Assembly: GCF_002284565.1 (NCBI RefSeq)
Contig: NZ_NPKI01000009.1
Coordinates: 95,165 to 159,164 of the forward strand
Reading direction: 5' to 3'
Origin: Mesorhizobium mediterraneum
Lineage (GTDB): Bacteria; Pseudomonadota; Alphaproteobacteria; Rhizobiales; Rhizobiaceae
Length of the DNA: 64,000 nucleotides
The translations under genes and the position numbers were made by a program. Under the pieces are notes generated by a model. That model ran no database searches. It saw only the letters and a program-made list of their open reading frames with translations, and had not been told where the DNA came from. Each line of letters begins with the position of its first letter. Positions within the stretch are counted from its first letter, which is position 1. Shown here piece after piece: positions 1-8,544 of the stretch.

Positions 1-9
1 GTCTGCGCC

Positions 10-154
10 TGAAATCCCGTCATTAAACTCGTGATGCTGGCCGTCTGGCGTCGTTTTCTGCGCTTCCGGTGCTCACGGACTAATGTCCGCTCCGCTCCGG
101 TTCTCGAAAACGGCGCCATCCGACTCAGCCTGACGAATTTTCTGACGGGATTTG
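10..154. repeat. Long hairpin intergenic repeat, copy A
   Basis: The outer arms (about 12-39 and 127-154) are imperfect inverted repeats starting AAATCCCGTCA. The interior holds CTGCGCTTC, GGTGCTCACG, a small stem CGGAC/GTCCG with loop TAAT, then CGCTCCGCTCCGGTTCTCG. The same interior and layout recur at 27976-28124 with different arm sequences. No gene is visible between here and the HerA stop codon. Confidence 0.7.
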
Positions 155-214
155 CCCTGGCTTCACAGGCTGACAAGTCTGCAACGGAAGCTTGATGGGC
201 TGGAGGCCGCCGGC

Positions 215-2071
215 TCAGTCGTTTTGCGGGCGCAGACCGAAGGTTGCCGGTTTCAGGCCATAACGCATGTCGAAATCGTCGTCCGACTGGACGCGTGCGA
301 CAGTCGGGGCGGGTGGCTTGCGATAGTTGGAATCGCCGGCCTGCCGGTTTGAATCGACGACTTCGGCGAAGGCCATCGCCTGCTGCGGTTTTGGCACGTT
401 GCGTAGCCTTTCGACGATCGCCACCAGATCGACATCGTTGCCGATCTCGGACGGCAAGGCTTCCTCGCGCTTGGCCGTGCCGGGGATCAGATCCGCGGAC
501 AGTTTTTCGAATTTCAGCCGCATGGTCGTCGCCACGCCTTCCCCGAAGGCGATGGCTTCGCGCTGACCCATCGAAGACAGGAACGCCAGCGTCGAGGCCG
601 AGGAATCGGCGATCGCCGAGCGGACGATCGCCTGGTCCTGCTCGTTGGCGAGCCGCATGGCGAAGAAGGTCGAGCACTGCGACAGGATGGTGGGATCGAG
701 CTCGCCCGGGCGCTGGGTAACGACACCAAGATAGCAGCCATATTTGCGGCCTTCCTTGGCGATGCGCGACAGCGCGTGCCGGGTCGGTGCAAAACCGAGG
801 CGCGGATCGGCCGGCATATAGCGGTGGGCTTCCTCGCACAGCAAAAGCAATCGCAGCCGGCCTTCGCTCCACAACGCTAGGTCGAAGGCCAGGCGCGCCA
901 GCACCGAGCAGACCGAATTGACCACTTCCGACGGCATGCCGGCCATCTCGAAGCAGGTCACCGGGCGACCGTGATGCGGCACGCGAAAAATATTGCCGAT
1001 CGTCTCGTGGATAGTGTCCTCGATCAGCCGCGAGTTGAACATGAAGCGGTAGCGCGGATCCGAGGCCGCCGATTCGATGCGCGTCTTCAGCGATTTGAGA
1101 GTGGGGCGGTCGTTCTTGCTTTCCAGCAGTCCCATGCGCTCGTCGATCTGCTTGATGAGATCGACAACGCGATAGGGCACCGGCGTGTCCGCGGTCAGCG
1201 CATCGCTGCCGCGCCTGAGATAGCCGCCCGAATTCGGATTGCGGTACAGGTTCTTGGCGGCGGGAATGAGATCGCGCAAGGCATCGATCTCTTCCGGCAC
1301 GGTCTCGCGCCCGCGAAACAGCACTTCGGCAAATTCCTCGAGCTTGAACATCCAGAAGGGCAGGTCCAGCGTCGTCGAATCGACCCTGACGCAGTGTTCG
1401 GGCAAGGATGCGGCGAACTCGTTGTGCGGATCGAGGATAAGGACGCGCAGGTCAGGCCGGGCGGCGATCGACTTGCGCAAAAGCAGCGAGACGGCGGTGG
1501 ATTTGCCGACGCCGGTGGTGCCGACAATAGCGAAGTGGCGCGCCAGCGTGTCGTCGATGGCGATGTTGGCGTCGATCGCCTCGTCCTGTGACAGCGTGCC
1601 GATGGTGATCGAATGACGTCCGGCGAGATCATAAACTGCCTGCAGGTCGCGGCTGCGAATGCGGTGGGCGATGGCGCCGATATGCGGATAGATGGTAATG
1701 CCCCGGTCGAAAATCGGTTTGGCGCCGGGCTCGGCGCCGTCGCGCACCTCGCCGATAAGCTCGATGCTGACCTCGATCGGGTTCTGGCCCTCATTGCTCC
1801 AGGCGCGATCCGACTTGCCGATCTCGTAGACCAGGCCGACGGTTCGCGTGGTGCCAAGATTGATGGAGATCATCTTGCCGACGCTCCAATGGCCGGTGAC
1901 CGTGCCTTCGACATCGGCGGCATAGGCGCTGATGGTGGCGCGCGCGCCGTCGCACTGGACGACATTGCCCAGAATGCGCTTGTCGCTCTGCTCCGCCTTG
2001 CGGCGCTCCTGCAATGCCGGCTCTCCAACGGAGGCTTCGCGGTCGACGAACATGGACAGGCTGTTTCCCAT
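215..2071 (-). CDS. HerA-type ATP-binding protein (DUF87 ATPase)
   Basis: 618 aa. The N-terminal 150 or so residues look like the HAS-barrel region of HerA proteins. A FtsK/HerA-like ATPase core follows, with Walker A GTTGVGKST at residues 184-192 and a Walker B-like stretch LRLLLLCEEAHRY near residue 410. A later segment, GVVTQRPGELDPTILSQC, fits the sensor region of this class. HerA proteins are hexameric DNA translocases that usually work with a nuclease such as NurA. No nuclease partner is adjacent on the visible side: the neighbour is a divergent XRE-cupin regulator, and the other flank is cut by the window edge. The class is well supported; the specific role, in repair or in defence, cannot be decided from sequence. 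Confidence 0.85.
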   Translation of the reverse strand: MGNSLSMFVDREASVGEPALQERRKAEQSDKRILGNVVQCDGARATISAYAADVEGTVTGHWSVGKMISINLGTTRTVGLVYEIGKSDRAWSNEGQNPIEVSIELIGEVRDGAEPGAKPIFDRGITIYPHIGAIAHRIRSRDLQAVYDLAGRHSITIGTLSQDEAIDANIAIDDTLARHFAIVGTTGVGKSTAVSLLLRKSIAARPDLRVLILDPHNEFAASLPEHCVRVDSTTLDLPFWMFKLEEFAEVLFRGRETVPEEIDALRDLIPAAKNLYRNPNSGGYLRRGSDALTADTPVPYRVVDLIKQIDERMGLLESKNDRPTLKSLKTRIESAASDPRYRFMFNSRLIEDTIHETIGNIFRVPHHGRPVTCFEMAGMPSEVVNSVCSVLARLAFDLALWSEGRLRLLLLCEEAHRYMPADPRLGFAPTRHALSRIAKEGRKYGCYLGVVTQRPGELDPTILSQCSTFFAMRLANEQDQAIVRSAIADSSASTLAFLSSMGQREAIAFGEGVATTMRLKFEKLSADLIPGTAKREEALPSEIGNDVDLVAIVERLRNVPKPQQAMAFAEVVDSNRQAGDSNYRKPPAPTVARVQSDDDFDMRYGLKPATFGLRPQND

Positions 2072-2207
2072 TTCCCCAGGCGATCGACCTTACGGCGGCG
2101 AGGTTAAGGTGGGGTGAGGTCGGATGGTGTAGGGGGCATTAAGCCATTCGCGAAAATTGAACCGATCGGCCCCTTGCTCGAAGCCGCAATTTCGATATAC
2201 CGGATTA

Positions 2208-2774
2208 ATGACTGTTATAGCGAACGATATCTCCTCGACCATCGGCAGAAGAATACGCGCCGAAAGGGCTTTGAAGGACTGGTCACTGGCGGAGCTCGCG
2301 GACCGCTCCGGCGTGTCTAAGGCCATGCTCAGCACGATAGAGCGCGGCAAGACGAGCCCGACCGCAGCACTTCTGGTGCGCATCGCAGCGGCCTTCGGCA
2401 TGACGCTTTCCACCCTCATCGCGCGGGCGGAGCTGCAGGGCGGCGGGCTGCTTCGCCAAAGCGATCAGCCGGTCTGGCGCGATCCCGCCACCGGCTATAT
2501 CAGGCGGCATCTTTCGCCGGTCTCGGACATGCCGCTCGAACTGATCCGGGTGCAATTGCCGGCGGGAGCCAAGGTGAGTTTTCCGGCCGCGTCCTACGCC
2601 TTCATCAGACAGCAGATCTGGCTGATTTCCGGACGGCTGGAATTCACCGAGGGCGATGTCGTGCATAGTCTCGAACCCGGTGACTGCCTGGCGCTTGGCG
2701 CGCCGTCGAATTGCACCTTCCATGCTCCTGGACCGGACGCCGCCGACTATTTGGTTGCGCTGGCAAGAGGCTGA
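2208..2774 (+). CDS. XRE-family regulator with C-terminal cupin domain
   Basis: 188 aa from the ATG at 2208. A start at 2157 in the same frame would add 17 residues with no helix-turn-helix character. Residues about 9-62 form the HTH_3/XRE domain (segments IRAERALKDWSLAELADRSG and MLSTIERGKTSPTAALL). The C-terminal half is a small cupin barrel, with ISGRLEFTEGDVVHSLEPGD typical of effector-sensing cupins. Such proteins are usually local repressors or activators that bind a small ligand in the cupin. It is divergent from the HerA-type ATPase and is followed after 4 bp by a small conserved gene. Target genes and ligand are unknown. Confidence 0.88.
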   Translation: MTVIANDISSTIGRRIRAERALKDWSLAELADRSGVSKAMLSTIERGKTSPTAALLVRIAAAFGMTLSTLIARAELQGGGLLRQSDQPVWRDPATGYIRRHLSPVSDMPLELIRVQLPAGAKVSFPAASYAFIRQQIWLISGRLEFTEGDVVHSLEPGDCLALGAPSNCTFHAPGPDAADYLVALARG

Positions 2775-2778
2775 ACGC

Positions 2779-3087
2779 ATGGCACGCCGTCCCAAACGCT
2801 CCGACAATGGCGGACCGCCACTCGACGACTACAAGGGCCCCCCATGGGGCAAGGGCGACCCTTATATCTTCCTTGCCTGGCAGGCTGCGCATGCCAAGGC
2901 GTGGAAGGCGCCGAGCCGCGACGTGATGCTGATGCGGATGGAAAAGGCCGAGCGGCTGGGCCTGACCTATGAGGAATATACGCTCGAAATCCTGGAACGC
3001 GGGCTGCATCTGCAGCCAAAGGACACCGATCGCATCGCCGCGATCAAGGCAGCACGAAAGCGACGCCGAGTCAGTCGTCTGGATTGA
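2779..3087 (+). CDS. Small conserved hypothetical protein
   Basis: 102 aa, starting 4 bp after the regulator stop codon, so probably cotranscribed with it. Visible features are a basic N-terminus (MARRPKR), a glycine/proline-rich stretch (GGPPLDDYKGPPWGKGD), an aromatic segment IFLAWQAAHAKAWKAP, and a helical region LGLTYEEYTLEILERG resembling a recurrent motif of small rhizobial proteins of unknown function. The C-terminus is very basic (KAARKRRR). There is no signal peptide or membrane segment. I know of no assigned function; nucleic-acid binding is possible from the charge but unproven. The upstream in-frame extension to 2656 overlaps the regulator and is not used. Confidence 0.7.
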   Translation: MARRPKRSDNGGPPLDDYKGPPWGKGDPYIFLAWQAAHAKAWKAPSRDVMLMRMEKAERLGLTYEEYTLEILERGLHLQPKDTDRIAAIKAARKRRRVSRLD

Positions 3088-3135
3088 CGGCTGGAACACG
3101 CAGATCGCTCCACGCAGTCAAAGGACATCGCACGC

Positions 3136-3663
3136 ATGAGCTCCATCGAAATCAAGGCTCTGACCCAGGCTGCGGGAGCCCAGGCAATGCTGGTCGATAT
3201 GCTGATCGAGACGGTTGCGACCGGCGGATCAGTCAGTTTCATGCATCCGCTGGCGCCGGAAGCTGCAGGCGCCTTCTGGACCAGATCGCTTATGGCCGCG
3301 GCAAGAGGCGAAAGAGCGGTGCTCGGTGCATGGGATGGCAAGGCTCTGGTCGGCACCGTCACCTTGCTGCTCGACTGTCCTCCCAACCAGCCGCACCGGG
3401 CCGAGATCGCCAAGCTGATGACCCGTGTCGATCATCGCGGCAAGGGCGTGGCGACTCGCCTGATGCGGGCGGCCGAAAGCCTCGCTGTCGAGAAAGGCCG
3501 CACGTTGCTGGTCCTGGATACAGCGGCAGAGGAGGGCGCCTCCGGCCTCTATGAGAGGCTGGGATTCACGCTAGCCGGCGAAATACCGGACTACGCGTTG
3601 AAGCCGCATGGCGGGCTGACCGGTACGCTTATCTACTGGAAGCGCATCGGCCAGTCCCGGTGA
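3136..3663 (+). CDS. GNAT-family N-acetyltransferase
   Basis: 175 aa. The acetyl-CoA-binding motif A is HRGKGVATRLMRAAESLA near residue 100-120, followed by the family's C-terminal LYERLGFTLAGEIPDYAL. The length matches single-domain GNAT enzymes, which transfer an acetyl group from acetyl-CoA to an amine. The substrate cannot be told from sequence. It lies 48 bp downstream of the small hypothetical gene on the same strand and converges with the flavin monooxygenase, their ends 13 bp apart. It could be the last gene of the regulator transcript or an independent unit. Confidence 0.87.
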   Translation: MSSIEIKALTQAAGAQAMLVDMLIETVATGGSVSFMHPLAPEAAGAFWTRSLMAAARGERAVLGAWDGKALVGTVTLLLDCPPNQPHRAEIAKLMTRVDHRGKGVATRLMRAAESLAVEKGRTLLVLDTAAEEGASGLYERLGFTLAGEIPDYALKPHGGLTGTLIYWKRIGQSR

Positions 3664-3676
3664 CTGCTCTGAATTT

Positions 3677-5479
3677 CTATCCCTTGTGATGGACCTGCTG
3701 CAGCCCGTAGACCGGCGTTGCGATGCCTTCGTGCCGCGCCTTCAACTGCAGCGACAGGAATTGCGAATAGTGGCGCGACTGGTGCAGATTGCCGCCATGG
3801 AACCACAGTGCCTCCTGTTGCGTCGGCTTCCACATATTGCGCAATTCGCCCTCCCAGGGGCCGGGATCCTTGGTAGTGTTGGAGCCGAGGCCCCAGCATT
3901 TTCCGACCTTATCGGCAACGTCCCTGGATATCAGGTCGGCCGCCCAGCCGTTCATCGAGCCATAGCCGGTGGCGTAGACGATGAGGTCGGCCGGCAGGTC
4001 CGATCCGTCGCTAAGCAGGACCGAATGCTCCCGGACCTCCTTGACCTCGACGCCGCTTTTCAGCTTGATCGAGCCATCGATGATGAGGTCGGAAGCACCG
4101 ACATCGATGTAGTAGCCTGAGCCGCGCCTGAGATATTTCATGAACAGGCCGGAATCGTCATCGCCCCAGTCGAGCATGAATCCTGCCCTTTCCAGCCCCT
4201 CGTAGAATTTGGCGTCGCGCTTCTTCATCTCGGCGTAGGCCGGGATCTGGAATTCATGCAGGATCTTGTAGGGCAGGGACGCAAAGACGAGGTCGGCCTT
4301 GGCCGTGGTCATCCCGCCTTGCACGGCTTTTTCCGAGTAGAGCGAACCCAGTCCGATTTCCATCAGCGTGTCGGATCTGGAGATATGGGTGGTCGAGCGC
4401 TGCACCATGGTGACATCGGCGCCGGCCTCCCAAAGGGCTGCGGCGATGTCATGGGCTGAGTTGTTCGAGCCGATGACGACGGCGCGCTTGCCGGCATAGG
4501 CATCGGGGCCGGGGTGCTTGGAGGAATGGTGCTGATCACCCTTGAAGTTGTCCATGCCCTTGAATTTCGGCAAATTGGCCTTGCCTGACTGTCCCGTCGC
4601 CAGCACCAGATGCTTCGGCTTCAACGTCATATCTTTGCCGTCGCGGTGGACGATGACGGTCCATTCCTTCTTCTTGTCGTCATAGGTGGCGCTCTTGGCC
4701 TCGGTCGAGGACCAGTAATTCAGCTCCATGACCTTGGCGTACATTTCCAGCCAGTCGCCGATCTTGTCCTTGGGCGAGAAGACCGGCCAGTTCTTCGGAA
4801 AATCGATATATGGCAGATGATCGTACCAGACCGGGTCGTGCAGGCAGAGCGACTTGTAACGCTTGCGCCATGAATCGCCGGCACGCTCGTTCTTCTCGAC
4901 GATGATGGTCGGCACGCCGAGCTGCCGCAACCGGGCACCGAGCGCGATGCCGCCCTGGCCGCCGCCGACGATGAGCGTGTGGGGCTGACGGACAAAACCG
5001 AGTTCAGTCGCCTCCTTCTCGCGCTCCTCCTTCCAGGTTGGACGATTTTTGCCGTGACCGTGCTTGGCGCCCATCGGCCGGGCGAAGCCGGCGGGTTCCT
5101 CATGACCCTTCAGCTCGACCATGGTGGTGAGCAGCGTCCAGATCTTGCCGTTCTTCAGCCTGATATGGCCGAAGCCGCGCGCAACCTCAGTTTCGAAGCT
5201 GATCCAGCCCTCCAGCAACTCGCCGCTTTCGCTGGCGTCCTCGCCCTTGGCGATCGCCCAGTTCGAAGGTTTTGTCTTCGCCAACTGGCTCATCAGCATG
5301 TCGCGCACCTGGTCGCGACCTTCCATGGTCTTGATGTTCCAGGTGAAGGTCACGAGGTCGCGCCAGTAGCAGTCTTCCTGAAAGCACCCGACCGCCTTGT
5401 CGATGTCGCTGGCGGCGAGCGCTGCACCGAATTGGTCGAGCAGGTCGGTCAGTTTCTGGGCTGGGGCCTTGTCGAGCAT
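3677..5479 (-). CDS. Flavin-containing monooxygenase with N-terminal SnoaL/NTF2-like domain
   Basis: 600 aa from the ATG at 5479, which has a strong GGGAGGAAA ribosome-binding site. The open frame extends to 5578, but that stretch lacks domain character. Residues about 5-130 look like a SnoaL/NTF2-like fold. An FMO/Baeyer-Villiger-type oxidoreductase follows: the FAD site is LIVGGGQGGIALGARL near residue 170 and the NADPH site is VVIGSNNSAHDIAAAL near residue 335, with the late motif YATGYGSMNGW. These enzymes oxygenate small organic molecules using NAD(P)H and O2. The fusion of a SnoaL-like domain with an FMO core recurs in proteobacterial annotations. Substrate unknown; transcribed alone. 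Confidence 0.9.
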   Translation of the reverse strand: MLDKAPAQKLTDLLDQFGAALAASDIDKAVGCFQEDCYWRDLVTFTWNIKTMEGRDQVRDMLMSQLAKTKPSNWAIAKGEDASESGELLEGWISFETEVARGFGHIRLKNGKIWTLLTTMVELKGHEEPAGFARPMGAKHGHGKNRPTWKEEREKEATELGFVRQPHTLIVGGGQGGIALGARLRQLGVPTIIVEKNERAGDSWRKRYKSLCLHDPVWYDHLPYIDFPKNWPVFSPKDKIGDWLEMYAKVMELNYWSSTEAKSATYDDKKKEWTVIVHRDGKDMTLKPKHLVLATGQSGKANLPKFKGMDNFKGDQHHSSKHPGPDAYAGKRAVVIGSNNSAHDIAAALWEAGADVTMVQRSTTHISRSDTLMEIGLGSLYSEKAVQGGMTTAKADLVFASLPYKILHEFQIPAYAEMKKRDAKFYEGLERAGFMLDWGDDDSGLFMKYLRRGSGYYIDVGASDLIIDGSIKLKSGVEVKEVREHSVLLSDGSDLPADLIVYATGYGSMNGWAADLISRDVADKVGKCWGLGSNTTKDPGPWEGELRNMWKPTQQEALWFHGGNLHQSRHYSQFLSLQLKARHEGIATPVYGLQQVHHKG

Positions 5480-5743
5480 CAAATTTCCTCCCGTGAAGTC
5501 CTGGTCGTCATCGTGGCTTTGCCGGACCCTCCCAGTCCGGTTGGCCGGAGTATCGCGGCAAACTATGCGCCGCGTCACGTCGTCAAATAGTTTGGCGTGG
5601 TTTCAATGGCTTATCGGGACGATCGCGGACACTGATCCTGCCGGCGGTCGTACCGGAATGGTGGTTCAACGCGATGGGCGCCAACGGGCCTGTCTGACAC
5701 GGCCAATCGCCCCGAACCGTTTTGGCGTTGTGCACATTGGCCG
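5480..5743. other. Intergenic stretch between monooxygenase and ilvB leader
   Basis: I see no gene here. A short perfect hairpin, CCGGAC/GTCCGG, lies at 5522-5540 just upstream of the monooxygenase start, in its probable 5' leader. The right end runs into the ilvB leader promoter. The remainder shows nothing I can assign. Confidence 0.5.
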
Positions 5744-5773
5744 TTGACAGCGGCGCAAAACCAATTCTATTGT
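5744..5773 (+). promoter_or_regulatory. Probable sigma-70 promoter of the ilvBN leader
   Basis: A consensus -35 TTGACA (5744-5749) is followed after 17 bp by CTATTG (5767-5772), or TATTGT one base later, as the -10. Transcription would begin near 5779-5781, directly at the ATG of the leader peptide. Seen in sequence; activity is inferred. Confidence 0.65.
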
Positions 5774-5781
5774 CCGCCACC

Positions 5782-5835
5782 ATGAAAACGGCACTCATTC
5801 TCGTAGTAGGAAAGCGCGTGGGCAAGGCGGTGTAA
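5782..5835 (+). CDS. ilvB leader peptide (17 aa, branched-chain rich)
   Basis: A short reading frame encodes MKTALILVVGKRVGKAV, in which eight of 17 residues are Leu, Ile or Val and a run Leu-Ile-Leu-Val-Val is central. It sits between a consensus promoter and a strong terminator hairpin, ahead of acetolactate synthase. This is the arrangement of a ribosome-stalling attenuator sensing charged branched-chain tRNAs. A perfect stem GGCGGT/ACCGCC (5826-5840) spans the stop codon and may act as the pause hairpin. No Shine-Dalgarno is visible, and the predicted start of transcription is within a few bases of the ATG, so it may be a leaderless message, as described for the trpL leader of Sinorhizobium. 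Confidence 0.75.
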   Translation: MKTALILVVGKRVGKAV

Positions 5836-5867
5836 CCGCCGGGCGAAAACCTCCCATGCGCACACAC

Positions 5868-5890
5868 AGGCTCCCTCGGGGGCCTTTTTT
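5868..5890 (+). terminator. Attenuator terminator upstream of ilvB
   Basis: Stem AGGCTCC/GGGGCCT with a short CTCG-type loop (5868-5884), followed by six T residues (5885-5890). It lies 32 nt after the leader-peptide stop and about 65 nt before the ilvB start, the usual place for an intrinsic attenuator. Confidence 0.75.
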
Positions 5891-5954
5891 ATTGCCCGAA
5901 ACACGACTAAACGACCAGCAATCGCCCGATGGCGGACAGTACGGGACCAGACCG

Positions 5955-7736
5955 ATGAGCAGTGGACAGAACGAGCGGCGCGAAATGACCGGCGCCGAAA
6001 TGGTGGTGCAGGCGCTGAAGGACAATGGCGTCAAGCATGTTTTCGGCTATCCGGGCGGCGCGGTTCTCCCGATCTATGATGAGATCTTCCAGCAGGATGA
6101 GGTCGAGCACATCCTTGTCCGTCACGAGCAGGGCGCGGGCCATGCGGCGGAGGGCTATGCGCGCTCGACCGGCAAGGCCGGCGTCATGCTGGTGACTTCG
6201 GGGCCGGGCGCCACCAATGCGGTGACGCCGCTGCAGGATGCGCTGATGGATTCGATCCCGCTGGTCTGCCTGACCGGCCAGGTGCCGACATCGCTGATCG
6301 GCTCGGATGCCTTCCAGGAGTGCGACACGATCGGCATCACGCGGCCCTGCACCAAGCACAATTGGCTGGTGAAGGACGTCAACGAGCTCGCGGCAATCAT
6401 CCACGAGGCGTTTCATGTCGCGACGACAGGACGTCCCGGTCCGGTCGTCGTCGACATCCCGAAGGACGTGCAGTTCGCCAAGGGCATCTATGTGCCGCCG
6501 CAGACGGCGCCGCGCACGAGCTATCAGCCTAAGGTCCAGGGCGACCTGGAAAAGATCAAGGCGGCGGTCGAACTGATGGCCAACGCCAAAAGGCCGATCC
6601 TCTATACGGGCGGCGGTGTCATCAATTCCGGCCCGGAAGCCAGCCATTTGCTGCGCGAACTGGTCGACCTCACCGGCTTCCCGATCACCTCGACACTGAT
6701 GGGCCTCGGCGCCTATCCGGCTTCGGGCAAGAACTGGATGGGCATGCTCGGCATGCACGGCACCTATGAAGCCAACATGGCGATGCATGATTGCGACGTC
6801 ATGGTCTGCATCGGCGCGCGCTTCGACGACCGTATCACCGGCCGGCTCACCGCGTTCTCGCCGAACTCGAAGAAGATCCATATCGATATCGATCCGTCCT
6901 CGATCAACAAGAACGTCCACACCGATGTGCCGATCATAGGCGACGTCGGCCGGGTGCTGGAGGATCTGGTGCGGCTGTGGCGGGCGACTGCCAAGGCCGA
7001 CAAGAAGGCGCTCCACCCGTGGTGGGAGCAGATCGCGAAATGGCGCGCGCGGGATTCGCTTGCCTACAAGATGAACCACGACGTTATCATGCCGCAACAT
7101 GCCGTCCAGCGGCTCTACGCGCTGACCAAGGACATGGACACTTACATCACCACCGAGGTCGGCCAGCACCAGATGTGGGCGGCGCAGCACTATCATTTCG
7201 AGAAGCCGAACCGCTGGATGACCTCCGGTGGGCTCGGCACGATGGGCTACGGCCTGCCGGCGGCGCTCGGCGTGCAGATCGCACACCCGGATGCGCTGGT
7301 CATTGATATTGCCGGCGATGCCTCGGTGCAGATGACGATGCAGGAGATGAGCGCGGCGGTGCAGCACGACGCACCGATCAAGATCTTCATCCTCAACAAC
7401 CAGTATATGGGCATGGTGCGGCAGTGGCAGCAGCTTCTGCACGGCAACCGGCTGTCGCATTCCTACACCGAGGCGATGCCGGATTTCGTCAAGCTCGCCG
7501 AAGCCTATGGCGGCCATGGCATTCGCTGTGAGAAACCGGACGAGCTGGACGACGCGATCAAGGAGATGATCGCGGTGAAGAAACCGGTGATCTTCGACTG
7601 TCGGGTCGCCACACTTGCCAACTGCTTCCCGATGATCCCGTCGGGCAAGGCGCATAACGAGATGCTTCTGCCGGACGAGGCGACCGACGAGGCGGTGGCC
7701 AACGCCATCGACGCCAAGGGCAGGGAACTGGTGTAG
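5955..7736 (+). CDS. ilvB: Acetolactate synthase large subunit
   Basis: 593 aa from the ATG at 5955; an in-frame extension to 5856 would begin inside the attenuator and is rejected. The enzyme condenses two pyruvates, or pyruvate and 2-oxobutyrate, in valine, leucine and isoleucine synthesis. The N-terminal TPP-binding domain carries the catalytic Glu in LVRHEQGAGHAAEGYA near residue 55. The central domain follows, then the C-terminal TPP/Mg site GDASVQMTMQE...ILNNQYMGM. Length is normal for the catalytic subunit. The small subunit ilvN follows 84 bp downstream. Expression is probably controlled by the leader peptide and terminator immediately upstream. Confidence 0.97.
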   Translation: MSSGQNERREMTGAEMVVQALKDNGVKHVFGYPGGAVLPIYDEIFQQDEVEHILVRHEQGAGHAAEGYARSTGKAGVMLVTSGPGATNAVTPLQDALMDSIPLVCLTGQVPTSLIGSDAFQECDTIGITRPCTKHNWLVKDVNELAAIIHEAFHVATTGRPGPVVVDIPKDVQFAKGIYVPPQTAPRTSYQPKVQGDLEKIKAAVELMANAKRPILYTGGGVINSGPEASHLLRELVDLTGFPITSTLMGLGAYPASGKNWMGMLGMHGTYEANMAMHDCDVMVCIGARFDDRITGRLTAFSPNSKKIHIDIDPSSINKNVHTDVPIIGDVGRVLEDLVRLWRATAKADKKALHPWWEQIAKWRARDSLAYKMNHDVIMPQHAVQRLYALTKDMDTYITTEVGQHQMWAAQHYHFEKPNRWMTSGGLGTMGYGLPAALGVQIAHPDALVIDIAGDASVQMTMQEMSAAVQHDAPIKIFILNNQYMGMVRQWQQLLHGNRLSHSYTEAMPDFVKLAEAYGGHGIRCEKPDELDDAIKEMIAVKKPVIFDCRVATLANCFPMIPSGKAHNEMLLPDEATDEAVANAIDAKGRELV

Positions 7737-7820
7737 CCCCCAGGCCGAGGCAGGGCTTGTTGGAAGAAGCCGTGCGGAAACAGAGAATTAGCTCAAAAGT
7801 TTGAAATCGAGATTCATGTC

Positions 7821-8393
7821 ATGAACGCACAGCTTCAACCGACCGGCTCCGCCTATTTCATCGCCAAGGAAACGGAAAAGCCGGAGACTCACACGCTTTC
7901 CGTGCTGGTCGACAATGAGCCGGGCGTGCTGGCCCGGGTCATCGGCCTGTTCTCCGGACGCGGCTACAATATCGAAAGCCTGACGGTCTCCGAAACCGAG
8001 CATGAGAAGCATTTGTCGCGCATCACCATCGTGACGCGCGGCACGCCGCATGTGCTGGAGCAGATCAAGCACCAGCTCGAGCGCATCGTGCCGGTGCACC
8101 GTGTCGTCGATCTCACCGTGCGCTCGCATGAGCTCGGCCAGGATCGGCCTCTGGAGCGCGAGCTCGCGCTGGTGAAAGTGGCCGGCACCGGCGAAGCCCG
8201 CGTCGAGGCGCTAAGGCTCGCCGATGCCTTCCGCGCCAGCGTCATCGACGCCAACACCGAGCATTTCATCTTCGAGATCACCGGCAAGGGTTCCAAGATC
8301 GACCAGTTCATCGCCATCATGAAGCCGCTCGGCCTGGTCGAAATCTGCCGCACCGGCGTGGCGGCGTTGAACCGCGGTCCGCAAGGGATGTGA
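7821..8393 (+). CDS. ilvN: Acetolactate synthase small (regulatory) subunit
   Basis: 190 aa. An N-terminal ACT domain (segment LSVLVDNEPGVLARVIGLFS, about residues 26-45, then GRGYNIESLTV) is followed by a C-terminal ALS small-subunit domain ending in CRTGVAALNRG. This subunit stimulates IlvB and confers valine feedback inhibition. It lies 84 bp downstream of ilvB on the same strand, so both are expected on the attenuated transcript. Its length is slightly above that of E. coli IlvH and normal for alphaproteobacteria. Confidence 0.95.
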   Translation: MNAQLQPTGSAYFIAKETEKPETHTLSVLVDNEPGVLARVIGLFSGRGYNIESLTVSETEHEKHLSRITIVTRGTPHVLEQIKHQLERIVPVHRVVDLTVRSHELGQDRPLERELALVKVAGTGEARVEALRLADAFRASVIDANTEHFIFEITGKGSKIDQFIAIMKPLGLVEICRTGVAALNRGPQGM

Positions 8394-8544
8394 TCGTGCG
8401 GCGCTTTGGGTCCAGTGCTCTGGCGCCACCTGTATTTATTCTGTCGCCTTGATCCTGATCTTCTGGCCCGGCTGCCGCCGTGAGGTGGCCTTTGTGCGTC
8501 TGCGGTAAAAGGACAATATTGCTGACCTGCTTGGGAGGAAGCCC

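Noticed and set aside
5907..7655. 582-aa open frame on the minus strand opposite ilvB
   Set aside because: It lies entirely antisense to a clear acetolactate synthase gene and its translation is Arg/His-rich, as expected from high-GC shadow frames.
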